From assembly GCA_016125225.1 (NCBI GenBank), contig WGME01000013.1, positions 434,001 through 498,000 of the forward strand: a stretch of DNA of 64,000 nt. The letters run 5' to 3'. Below the pieces are notes generated by a model. The model made no database searches and had not been told where the DNA came from. It saw nothing but the letters and a program-made list of their open reading frames with translations. Source of the DNA: a bacterium (lineage in GTDB: Bacteria > Planctomycetota > Planctomycetia > Planctomycetales > Planctomycetaceae). Both the position numbers and the translations under genes were made by a program. Shown here piece after piece: positions 46,878 through 55,136 of the stretch. The number at the start of each line of letters is the position of its first letter. The first letter of the stretch is position 1.

Positions 46878-47179
46878 GATTGACCTTCCGTTCCTGCGGC
46901 AAACGAACTTCCGTACAAATCCAATCCTGCCAGCAGTTGTTCACGATTTGACAAGTCGCCAATGATCCGGCGAGTCGGGGCGGGATAGATCTTGATCAAT
47001 GTCGGAGTCTGCAGAATCTTTTCGATTTCCGCGATTTCCGGGTCTTCCAGCAAATCGATGATCTCCAATTCATAACGGCCTGCGAGATAGGTCTCGCAGA
47101 CTTCACTGAGGTTCTGAATCGCGGCTTGAGACCGTGCTGTTTTGCCCGTGATAAAGAGTCTGAGCATGTGGGTTTCCAT
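46874..47179 (-). CDS. kaiB: KaiB-family protein
   Basis: A 101-residue thioredoxin-like fold-switching protein: LRLFITGKTARSQAAIQNL, then YELEIIDLLEDPEIAE, ILQTPTLIKIYPAPTRRIIG and DLSNREQLLAGLDL. These match the canonical KaiB core closely, including the PTLI-x-PxPxRRIIGDLS segment. Size is normal. AAGGAG lies 9 nt before the ATG. Its start overlaps the upstream KaiA-like stop by one base (TAATG) and its stop overlaps kaiC by four, so all three should be made in fixed proportion. Role: binding KaiC during the dephosphorylation phase, by family knowledge. Confidence 0.95.
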   Translation of the reverse strand: METHMLRLFITGKTARSQAAIQNLSEVCETYLAGRYELEIIDLLEDPEIAEIEKILQTPTLIKIYPAPTRRIIGDLSNREQLLAGLDLYGSSFAAGTEGQS

Positions 47180-48027
47180 TATTCATGCTCCTTGTGGTTC
47201 GTGGCAGACCGTCTCAGCGCGTAGGTGCGATAATAGGACGCGAGAAAGCCCATCAGTTCGAGGACCATCAAGCGGCCTTCGTCTGCCATCACTTGTGCGC
47301 GCTGCGGCAGTACATGGCTGACAAGCCTTCTCAGGGCTTCGGTATGAATCGACACCACATCGCGAGGTGTTGCGAACAGAAATCCCAGTCGTTCCGCCAG
47401 CTTCTGCAACTCGTGCGAGAGATCTGACTCGATGCGGTAAGCAACCTGTTCCAGTGCGGCTTCCAGCAAGCGGGTGTACTGCCCGACAAGCTGGTCGAAA
47501 GCCTCGGGACGTTCCTTGCTCAACGGCCCCTGACCGAAAGCGACCGCCGAAACCGGTGTCGTTCCCGGGGAAGCCATGTCGCGCAGCCGGCGAAGATCAT
47601 GCTCGTATCGAGCACTCCGCTCCGCTTCGTGACGCAGCAACTGGTAGCGTTCGAGTGCATACTTCACAGCACGTCGCAATGTGTCTCTCGTGAATCCCCC
47701 TTTGATCAAGTAGTCATGAGCCCCATGCTTGAGACTATCCATGCCTGTCTGCTCATCGTTTACCAGGACAATGACTGGTAAGCCTTCACGGCTCGAAACA
47801 TGAATCCGCTCCAGGAGATCGATCGCAGTGCGTTGTTCGAAGCTGGATGTCAGATTGAGTAAGACCAGAGCAATTCCCCCTCGCCCCAGACGACGGAGCG
47901 CCTCACCAATCTCAGACACGCTTTCGACTTCGTAGTTTGCATCCCGATTTCCTGAAAGAAACTCACGGATTTGTTGCACGTCTCGGTCAGATCCATCAAC
48001 AGCGAGAACGAACGACGTCTCCCCCAT
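47179..48027 (-). CDS. Pseudo-receiver protein with KaiA/RsbU-like C-terminal domain (KaiA-like candidate)
   Basis: Open from TTG 48099; I prefer ATG 48027 (GGGAG upstream), giving 282 residues, close to S. elongatus KaiA (284). Residues ~1-130 form a receiver fold (FVLAVDGSDRD, LPVIVLVND, DYLIKGG) in which the phospho-acceptor Asp is Asn58 (LVLLNLTSS): a pseudo-receiver, as KaiA has. The last ~95 residues are helical and resemble the KaiA C-terminal/RsbU N-terminal domain: LGFLFATPRDVVSIHTEALR and RLMVLELMGFLASYYR compare with VVEIHMELMDEF and RLTLIDVIAHLCEMYRR of KaiA. A role as KaiC activator is inference; an RsbU-like partner-switch role is the alternative. Confidence 0.72.
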   Translation of the reverse strand: MGETSFVLAVDGSDRDVQQIREFLSGNRDANYEVESVSEIGEALRRLGRGGIALVLLNLTSSFEQRTAIDLLERIHVSSREGLPVIVLVNDEQTGMDSLKHGAHDYLIKGGFTRDTLRRAVKYALERYQLLRHEAERSARYEHDLRRLRDMASPGTTPVSAVAFGQGPLSKERPEAFDQLVGQYTRLLEAALEQVAYRIESDLSHELQKLAERLGFLFATPRDVVSIHTEALRRLVSHVLPQRAQVMADEGRLMVLELMGFLASYYRTYALRRSATNHKEHE

Positions 48028-48136
48028 TCCTGCCACTCCCACCCAATAATGTCTTGAATTTTGTGCGGCTGGCCATTCTTTCCTTTGATTGAATGTCAAG
48101 CTGTCAGCCGCTGAGTAAACTCCTGATCCAGCTTCC

Positions 48137-51100
48137 TTAAGCAGGACTTAACGAAACATCTAAAGCTGCCATCAAGATCTCCGAATCGACGGGTTTCACC
48201 AGATGTGTGTTGAAGCCTGCCTCTTCAGCCTTGAAGCGATCCACGTCGCGGCCATAACCGGTCAATGCAATCAGTCGCACGCCGGAGCATGCTGGTTCCG
48301 ATCGCAACCGTTTTGCCAATTCGTAGCCGTTCAGCTTGGGTAAGCCGATATCGATCACGGCCACATCAGGTAACGACTCTTGAATGAGTTGCAGGCCCTC
48401 CATTCCATCTTTAGCCACCAGGACTTCATGACCATCAATCCCCAGCAATTCCCGCAGCATTTCGCGGTTGTCGAAGTTATCTTCAACTAGGACAATTCGC
48501 TTCCGAGACGAGACTCCTGCTGATGCTGCTGGAGCATGTTCCGGTTCTTCCTGGGGTTCCAACTCTTCCACGATGATGGCCGGAGCCATCGGCAACATGA
48601 CGTCAAACTCGCAGCCGCACCCAGGACCATCGCTGTGGGCAGAAATTCGTCCGCCGTGTAATTCCACGATCGCCTTGACCAGTGTCAGGCCCACACCCAA
48701 CCCCCCCTCAGAACGGTCGAGGCTGTGATCCGATTGCACGAAGAGATCGAAGACCGATTCCAGCATGCAGGGGGGCAACCCCACGCCGTTGTCTCGAACT
48801 TTGATCGCGATCTCGTCATCAACTTGATGAACGGAGAGCCAAACCTCACCGCCATCGGGGGTGTACTTCGCGGCATTGGAGAGCAGATTCACTTGAATCT
48901 GCTGAATTCGTGCCGCGTCGCCGGTGATTTTCAAAGGCACGGGTGACATGTCGATATGCAGCGTTGTTCCTTTGGCTTCGAAGAGATGGGACACGGCTGA
49001 GATTGCTTCCTGAGTGGCCTCCACCACATCGACGATCTCTTCCTGCATGAGGATTTTGCGTTGAGTCACTCGGGAGACATCCAGTAAATCATCCAGCAGC
49101 CGCGCCATGTGAGATGACTGACGATGCACCACTTTCAAGGCGTTTTCCGCCGTTTTATTGAGCGGTTGCCGCTGCATGAGAAACGCCGCATTGCGGATAC
49201 CAGCCAGTGGATTTCGCAGTTCGTGCGAGAGCATGGTCAGGAATCGATCGCGATGAATGACGGCTTCACGCGCTTCCAGTTCTTTCCGACGCAGCTCTTC
49301 TTCCACGCGTTTCAACGAGGAAATATCGACCAGCGTCAGAACCACACCGTCCACATGGGTTTCATGGCGATAGGGCAGAATTCGCAGCAGAAACCAGTTT
49401 CCCAACCGGTCACGCACGTCGGCTTCATGTATCGACCCCGTCTCTACCACACGTTCGATGTCATCCAGCAGGCTGGGATGATCGATCGTATTCGTAAAGT
49501 TATCGATGCGGCGTCCAAGATCCTGCGGCAGCAGGCTGAACATCTCTGCGATGGCCGGTGTAAATTTTCGAATCCGCAATCCCAGATCGAGAAAGATCGT
49601 GCCGATTTCTGTGCTGCGAATCAGGTTGTCCAGGTCGTCCGTCAGTTCCGTCAGTTCAGCGATTTTGCGTTGATGCTCGGCATTGACCGTGAACAATTCC
49701 TCGTTGACAGAATGTAACTCTTCGTTGGTACTTTGCAGTTCCTCGTTGGAAGCCACGAGTTCTTCGTTAGTGGCCTGCTGCTCTTCATTGCCCGATTCCA
49801 ACTCTTCGATGGTGGCTTGAAGCGCTTCCTTGGCGTAATTCAGCTCACTCTCCAAGGCCAACAAACGATCCCGTGAGACCTCCTGGCTGTCGAAGAGGCG
49901 CACCGGTGAAACGACTTCGCCACGGACTTCGACCGGTTCAAACACAATCAGAGAATGCGGGGTCTCCAACCCGGGATGAATCACCGGCCGTACCGTCACT
50001 CGAATGGTTTTCTTTCCATGGGCCGTGGTGACTTCGGTCGGGTTATACACAACAGGTGTGGGGTCTTCCGAGAGCCGGCTGAAAGCATTCGAAACAATGC
50101 TCCGCAGTTCATCTGGCATTTGATGCACAATGTCGTTCGACACCCGCCCGTTGCGAGTTACGAGGAATTCCCCCGCGTTGCCAAAGCAATGCACCAGGCA
50201 CAGGCGGTTGTCTACCAGCAGCGCCGGTGGCATGTAGTTGTCAAGCAACCAGTCATAGCTGGCCAGCAGCCGGCGATCGAACGATACTCCCGAAGGCAAG
50301 GCGAGATTGCGGCGACGCCCACTCTTCGACTCCGGATCAACCAGAAACGATGTCGGTAGACCGTTCGGCCGGGCTGTTCGAGATTTCCGGAAGATCCGAT
50401 GGCGTTCGTCGACAATGCTGAATTCATCGCCTGAGGATTCACTGTTGCCGAGCAACAGGTAACCGTCGGTTTTGAGACCGAAATTGAATAGGGACAGTGC
50501 CTTTTGTTGCGCCGATGGACGCAGATAAATCAGCACATTGCGGCAGGACACCAGGTCCAATCGCGTAAAGGGTGCATCGCGAATGACATTATGATGCGCG
50601 AAAATGATCATCTGCCGCAGATCTTGCGAAATGCGGTAACCATCTCGCCGGCGCGTAAAGTAACGCCGAATACGCTCTGGTGAAACATTGACCAGCCGCG
50701 ATTCGTCGTAGATGCCCGCGCTGGCAATATCAAGCGAGGCCCGATGCACGTCGGAAGCAAAGATCTTAACCGGTTGCGGACGCCCCAATCGCTCGATTTG
50801 TTCACTCAGTAGCATCGCGAGAGAGTAGGGCTCTTCGCCCGTGGCACACCCCGCGACCCACAGCCGACATTCATCGTTCGGCGACAACCGTTCCAGGATC
50901 TTCGGCAGGATGTCGTTCTCCAGCCGTGCGAAGACTTCCTGGTCACGGAAAAACTGCGTCACACCAATCAGAAGATCCTTGTAGATGGAATCCAGCTCTT
51001 CGGGGTTCTCGCTGATTCGTTCCACATAGCGATCGAGACTGGAGAGCCGACACAATTGCTGACGGCGCTCGATCCGCCGCAAAACGGTCTGGGGTTTGTA

Positions 51101-51871
51101 GTCGGAAAAGTCGATGCCATAGGAAGCCTTCAAGAGCCGCACAATGGTTTCGATGGCTGTGCGGCCGGTTTGCGGTTCGATCACCGAAGGATCTTCTTTT
51201 TGCAGCAAGCTGTTCGCACGCCGCTGCAGCGCCGCGGGGATGTCTTCCGGTGAAGCCACCAGGTCGACGATGCCCGTTTCATTCGCACGGGTGGGCATGC
51301 CGTCAAATTGAGCTGTATTGGGTTGCTGGACGATGACCATTCCGCCCGCCCGATGGATATCGACAATACCCCGCGAGCCATCACTCCCGGTCCCGGAAAG
51401 AATCACGGCAACGGCGCGTGATCCGGCATCCTGGGCGAGAGAGCGGAAGAAACGATCGATCGGCAACGAGAGTTCACTTCCCCGGTCTTTATCCGTCAGC
51501 AGCAGGCATTGCTGAGAAATGATCATTTCGGTGCCCGCGGGCATCAGGTAGACATGGTCTGCCTCAACCTTTGTGCCGTTCTCCGCGAGGCACACGGGAA
51601 TTCGAGTCCGACGACCGAGCAACTCGTCCATCAGGCTCTTGTAGTCTGGAGACAAGTGCTGAATGACGACAAACGCGATTCCCGAATTCACGGGCATCCG
51701 GTCGAAAAGCCGTTCGAGTGCGACCAGTCCCCCGGCAGAAGCACCGATACCAACAATGCATAATTCACTATCGGAAGCAGGTTCGCTCAAGCACTCCAGA
51801 GAATCGTCGGCCGAGAGATGATCGAGTCCTGTCGATTCCTGTTCGCTGTCGGACTCCGGTGTGTCAAACAC
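48137..51871 (-). CDS. CheB-CheR-PAS-histidine kinase-receiver hybrid
   Basis: A ~1240-residue multidomain signalling protein. The frame opens at TTG 51943 without a ribosome-binding site; GTG 51871 has AAGGA 7 nt upstream, so I prefer it. Domains in order: CheB methylesterase (GIGASAGG Ser, VIQHLSP His, [11 protein letters not shown] Asp); CheR methyltransferase ([25 protein letters not shown]); a long coiled coil of E-E-L-x-x-x-N-E-E repeats; PAS; HisKA ([12 protein letters not shown]); HATPase; receiver with Asp in [13 protein letters not shown]. No chemoreceptors, CheA or CheW occur in the window. It precedes the KaiA-like gene by 109 nt. Confidence 0.93.
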   Translation of the reverse strand: MFDTPESDSEQESTGLDHLSADDSLECLSEPASDSELCIVGIGASAGGLVALERLFDRMPVNSGIAFVVIQHLSPDYKSLMDELLGRRTRIPVCLAENGTKVEADHVYLMPAGTEMIISQQCLLLTDKDRGSELSLPIDRFFRSLAQDAGSRAVAVILSGTGSDGSRGIVDIHRAGGMVIVQQPNTAQFDGMPTRANETGIVDLVASPEDIPAALQRRANSLLQKEDPSVIEPQTGRTAIETIVRLLKASYGIDFSDYKPQTVLRRIERRQQLCRLSSLDRYVERISENPEELDSIYKDLLIGVTQFFRDQEVFARLENDILPKILERLSPNDECRLWVAGCATGEEPYSLAMLLSEQIERLGRPQPVKIFASDVHRASLDIASAGIYDESRLVNVSPERIRRYFTRRRDGYRISQDLRQMIIFAHHNVIRDAPFTRLDLVSCRNVLIYLRPSAQQKALSLFNFGLKTDGYLLLGNSESSGDEFSIVDERHRIFRKSRTARPNGLPTSFLVDPESKSGRRRNLALPSGVSFDRRLLASYDWLLDNYMPPALLVDNRLCLVHCFGNAGEFLVTRNGRVSNDIVHQMPDELRSIVSNAFSRLSEDPTPVVYNPTEVTTAHGKKTIRVTVRPVIHPGLETPHSLIVFEPVEVRGEVVSPVRLFDSQEVSRDRLLALESELNYAKEALQATIEELESGNEEQQATNEELVASNEELQSTNEELHSVNEELFTVNAEHQRKIAELTELTDDLDNLIRSTEIGTIFLDLGLRIRKFTPAIAEMFSLLPQDLGRRIDNFTNTIDHPSLLDDIERVVETGSIHEADVRDRLGNWFLLRILPYRHETHVDGVVLTLVDISSLKRVEEELRRKELEAREAVIHRDRFLTMLSHELRNPLAGIRNAAFLMQRQPLNKTAENALKVVHRQSSHMARLLDDLLDVSRVTQRKILMQEEIVDVVEATQEAISAVSHLFEAKGTTLHIDMSPVPLKITGDAARIQQIQVNLLSNAAKYTPDGGEVWLSVHQVDDEIAIKVRDNGVGLPPCMLESVFDLFVQSDHSLDRSEGGLGVGLTLVKAIVELHGGRISAHSDGPGCGCEFDVMLPMAPAIIVEELEPQEEPEHAPAASAGVSSRKRIVLVEDNFDNREMLRELLGIDGHEVLVAKDGMEGLQLIQESLPDVAVIDIGLPKLNGYELAKRLRSEPACSGVRLIALTGYGRDVDRFKAEEAGFNTHLVKPVDSEILMAALDVSLSPA

Positions 51872-52213
51872 GGTGACGTCCTTGTATCTGCAAATCGCAG
51901 GTGATTTGGTCTTTTCTGATCTCGTTGTGAGAACCAAATCCAACCAATGTCAATGATGTCGACAGGCAGCCATTTCTCCTAGTTGTGTAATGCACATTCG
52001 AGACCAATCGCGGGGCATCCAGCATGCGGGATTCCCCGCGCATAACTACTGGAGTGATACAAGCGACAGATCAAGCCACCACGGAAGCCGCGAGGGAATT
52101 ACCGCATGACGCTTCAGACCGTTGCGAGTGTGCTGGTCAGGCAATCTCGATAGAAGCACGCTCAATGAGTGAATTGAGGTGCGCGAGAGGAGATGTCAGT
52201 CGAACGCAAGCGA
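51872..52213. other. Intergenic region between hybrid kinase and REC-PAS-LuxR genes
   Basis: About 340 bases including the unsupported 5' extension of the hybrid-kinase frame. No ORF, hairpin or clear promoter element seen; short plus-strand frames have no support. Confidence 0.4.
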
Positions 52214-53188
52214 CTAAAGTTCTGCCAACAAGGCGACGCGGACCAATTCCGCTACGGAAGTCACGGCCAGCTTTTTCATGCCGTTCGAGCGATGCCGTTC
52301 GATAGTCTTCTCGCTGAGACCGATCTTAAATGCGATGGATTTGTTCGCCTCACCCTTCACGACGAGCTTAATCACTTCCCGCTCGCGCGGCGAAAGAATA
52401 GAGACCCGCGTTTGTGCGACGGCACGTTCACGCAGCATCACTTCATCGGCAATGCGATCGGTGATGTCGCGAATCACTCCATAAAATACGGAGAAATCAG
52501 CGGAGCGGCTCAAACTCCATTCGAGCCAGCGACGTTCGCCGGTCTTCGTCTGGCAAGGAGCCGAGAACCGCAGGAAGCTCCGCCGCGTGGGCCAGCGTGC
52601 GATCTGGTCTTCGACTTCCTGCCGATGACCGTGTGGCATGATATCCAGTAACGAACGACCAACCAGTTCTTCGATGTCATAGCCCAGAACATCGGTTGCA
52701 GCTGGATTTAACTGAGTGAAGCAGTGCGTTTTGTTGATCACGCACAGAATGTCGCGGGAGAGCTTAAAAAACTCGTGCAATTCCGCGCGAGCCTGTTCTT
52801 CCTTTTGCCGTAGCTGACGCTGTTCCAGCACGGAATAGATCGTCATGGGGAGTCGGCGGATATGAGTCGGGCTCTTGATCACATAGTCCGCCGCCCCACG
52901 TTTCATGGCCTCGACCGCGATCTGCTCCGAACCGGTCCCCGTTACGATAATGATTGGCACATCGATACGTGCTCTCTGGACCTCTTCAATGACCTGCAGG
53001 CCGCTGTATCCCAGAATGTTGAAGTCGCTGAGAACCACGGAATACGACTGCCGCGTCAGCTGATCTTCAAACTCCTGCTGGGTCGCCACCTCGACCAAAT
53101 CGAAATGGGGCTCTGTCGACAGGGCTTCGCGAACCAGTTCACGGTCAAACTGGCTGTCGTCAACGTACAATACGCGAACAAGTGTCAT
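52214..53188 (-). CDS. Response regulator REC-PAS-LuxR HTH
   Basis: A 324-residue protein. Receiver at ~1-125 (VLYVDDSQFD, Asp in SVVLSDFNILGYSG, Lys in DYVIKSPTH); a PAS domain at ~140-255 (FFKLSRDILCVINKTHCFTQ, NPAATDVLGYDIEELVG); and a LuxR-type HTH at ~260-320 (LSPREREVIKLVVKGEANKS, IGLSEKTIERHRSNGMKKL). Having both a receiver and a PAS sensor in one regulator is uncommon: it could combine phosphorylation with ligand or redox input. 88 nt downstream of the PAS kinase at 53277, its likely partner. Confidence 0.92.
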   Translation of the reverse strand: MTLVRVLYVDDSQFDRELVREALSTEPHFDLVEVATQQEFEDQLTRQSYSVVLSDFNILGYSGLQVIEEVQRARIDVPIIIVTGTGSEQIAVEAMKRGAADYVIKSPTHIRRLPMTIYSVLEQRQLRQKEEQARAELHEFFKLSRDILCVINKTHCFTQLNPAATDVLGYDIEELVGRSLLDIMPHGHRQEVEDQIARWPTRRSFLRFSAPCQTKTGERRWLEWSLSRSADFSVFYGVIRDITDRIADEVMLRERAVAQTRVSILSPREREVIKLVVKGEANKSIAFKIGLSEKTIERHRSNGMKKLAVTSVAELVRVALLAEL

Positions 53189-53276
53189 GCTACGGTTACG
53201 GCTTTATGCGGTGACGTCTGGAACTGGCGATGTGGCCTCCCATTACCCCATTCGCGACATGAGTGTTGAAGAGGGT

Positions 53277-54440
53277 TTAGCCGCTGGAATTCGTGGTGGA
53301 CTCTTCGAGTGCGACAAAAAAGGTGCTGCCGACGCTGACCGTGCTATCGAGCCAGATGCGGCCGCCCAGCAACTCAATCGCCTTGCGAGCGATGGCCAGG
53401 CCCGCTCCGGAGTGATTGGCCCCATCGTCCGGCACTAACCGCTGAAACAGTTGAAAGACCGACTCATAGCAGACCGGATCGATTCCAATGCCATTGTCTT
53501 TGATGGAAATTACCACATTCCCGTCTTGACTGGTGGCCTCGACCAGAATCCGCGGGGCCACATGGGGACGGCGGTAAGCCGCCGCGTTCGTCAGGATCTG
53601 CTTAAAAGCCTGAATCAGCAGCCCCCAATCGCCTCGAACGGTCGGCAAATTGGCGGCAATTCTGAGATGAGCATCGGACGCAGACCAGACAGGTTGGAGA
53701 TCCAGCTTCAATTTCTGAAAAAGCTCGTTCAAATTCACGTCACGTAGCTGCGTGAGTTGCCGACCACAACGGACATAGGTGACCAGATCGTTCAACAGGA
53801 GATCGAGTTGCGATCCTGCTTCGAGCACGTTCTGCAGGTAGTGGCTTGCCTGCTCACTGAGGCCGGCCTGATGGCTGCGGCTGAGTATTTCGGAAAAGCC
53901 CCGGACGGCACGCAACGGTGCCCGCATGTCATGCGACAGGGCATAGCCGATGCGATCCATTTCCTGGCGAGTCCAGCCACTCATATCGACATCAGATTGC
54001 GACGCGTCTGGAGTATCGAGGGCGGATTCGGAAACGTTCGAGGGATGGCGCAGCTCAGCAAGTTCTGTTTCCGACTCTGATTGAATTGCCAGCCAGTAAA
54101 CGGGGGGCACCTCACTGAACTGGGTTAATGTGACAGACACATTCTGGTCGGTTGTAGACTTGGTTGTGCCCACTAATTCAAGCGGCTGGCTTCTCGGAGC
54201 GCTTTCGATCGTGGCTAATCCTGGAAGTACTTTCGAGACCGATTCACCATTCAACTCACTGGCCCGGTAGCCAAATAGGCGCTCCGCTTCCAGGCTCAAC
54301 CCCAGGATGACGCCCGAAGATGAGACGAGAATTGCAGCCGAATCGGTATGGCTGATCAAATCCATCAGTAGACAGGAGATTTCAGATTGAAAGGACGTGC
54401 AGTTATCTGTTTCTGATCGGAATACTGCCATAGCATGCAC
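53277..54440 (-). CDS. PAS sensor histidine kinase (phytochrome-type kinase core)
   Basis: A 387-residue soluble kinase. PAS domain ~25-120 (AAILVSSSGVILGLSLEAER), a linker with acidic/Ser-rich sequence, HisKA ~165-235 with SHDMRAPLRAVRGFSEIL, and HATPase with ILTNAAAYRRP (N box), IKDNGIGIDP and SGAGLAIARKAIELLGG. The kinase core belongs to the SHDLRAPL group common in phytochrome-like and planctomycete kinases. A second ATG three codons in is possible. Followed by the REC-PAS-LuxR regulator. Confidence 0.9.
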   Translation of the reverse strand: MHAMAVFRSETDNCTSFQSEISCLLMDLISHTDSAAILVSSSGVILGLSLEAERLFGYRASELNGESVSKVLPGLATIESAPRSQPLELVGTTKSTTDQNVSVTLTQFSEVPPVYWLAIQSESETELAELRHPSNVSESALDTPDASQSDVDMSGWTRQEMDRIGYALSHDMRAPLRAVRGFSEILSRSHQAGLSEQASHYLQNVLEAGSQLDLLLNDLVTYVRCGRQLTQLRDVNLNELFQKLKLDLQPVWSASDAHLRIAANLPTVRGDWGLLIQAFKQILTNAAAYRRPHVAPRILVEATSQDGNVVISIKDNGIGIDPVCYESVFQLFQRLVPDDGANHSGAGLAIARKAIELLGGRIWLDSTVSVGSTFFVALEESTTNSSG

Positions 54441-54661
54441 CGTTCAGAATAGTTCGACGATGCGCTATGCACTGACGAACAGATAATATCGATCATCAAG
54501 GCAAAAATGCCTCGTAGATATGAACGTATTTTGCTCCATTATGATACCCTCTCGCCAAATGGATAGGTAGGGAAATCCCTCGCACTCTGAATTATAAGGT
54601 TTTTACCTCTTGCCGAGTTTAACGCCTCCTGACTCAGGTTTTCCCCTTGCCGATTGAAAAA

Positions 54662-55135
54662 TCAACTTGGTGGATCGTCCAGAGCAGGGCTTGAAGGCAG
54701 AGACGGCTGATTGACTAACAGCCAGTAATACCCCAGTTGGCGGGTGACCTCCGCGAAGTTTTCGAACTCCACAGGTTTCACAATGTAGCTGTTGGCCCCC
54801 AACCTGTAGGCCTCCGAAATATCGCGGTCTTCTCTCGATGCCGTCATGATCACCACGGGAATTGCCTGTGTCCGCGGATCGGTCTTGATCTGCCGGAGCA
54901 CTTCCAGGCCATCAACGTAGGGCAGCTTCAAATCGAGCAGGATCACCTTTGGTGGGTGATCGATGGCACGATCGGCATAGCGATCGCTGCAGAAGATGTA
55001 TTCCAACGCTTCTCGGCCGTCACGAACGATATGAACTTCGTTGACAATCTTGCTGGATTCAAAGGCATACAATGCCAGCTTAACGTCGTTGGGATTATCT
55101 TCCACCAGCAGAATCTGAATCCCCGCATGCGGCAT
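54662..55135 (-). CDS. Rcp1-type single-domain response regulator
   Basis: A 157-residue receiver of the Rcp1 (cyanobacterial phytochrome partner) type: ILLVEDNPNDVKLALYAFE, a long loop before strand 3 (YIFCSDRYADRAIDHPPKVI), phospho-acceptor Asp in LLDLKLPYVDGLEVL, and YIVKPVEFENF. The start is one base from the stop of the membrane kinase at 55137 (TGAaATG), with GGAAAG upstream, so the two are a matched pair. Confidence 0.93.
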   Translation of the reverse strand: MPHAGIQILLVEDNPNDVKLALYAFESSKIVNEVHIVRDGREALEYIFCSDRYADRAIDHPPKVILLDLKLPYVDGLEVLRQIKTDPRTQAIPVVIMTASREDRDISEAYRLGANSYIVKPVEFENFAEVTRQLGYYWLLVNQPSLPSSPALDDPPS

Positions 55136-55136
55136 T

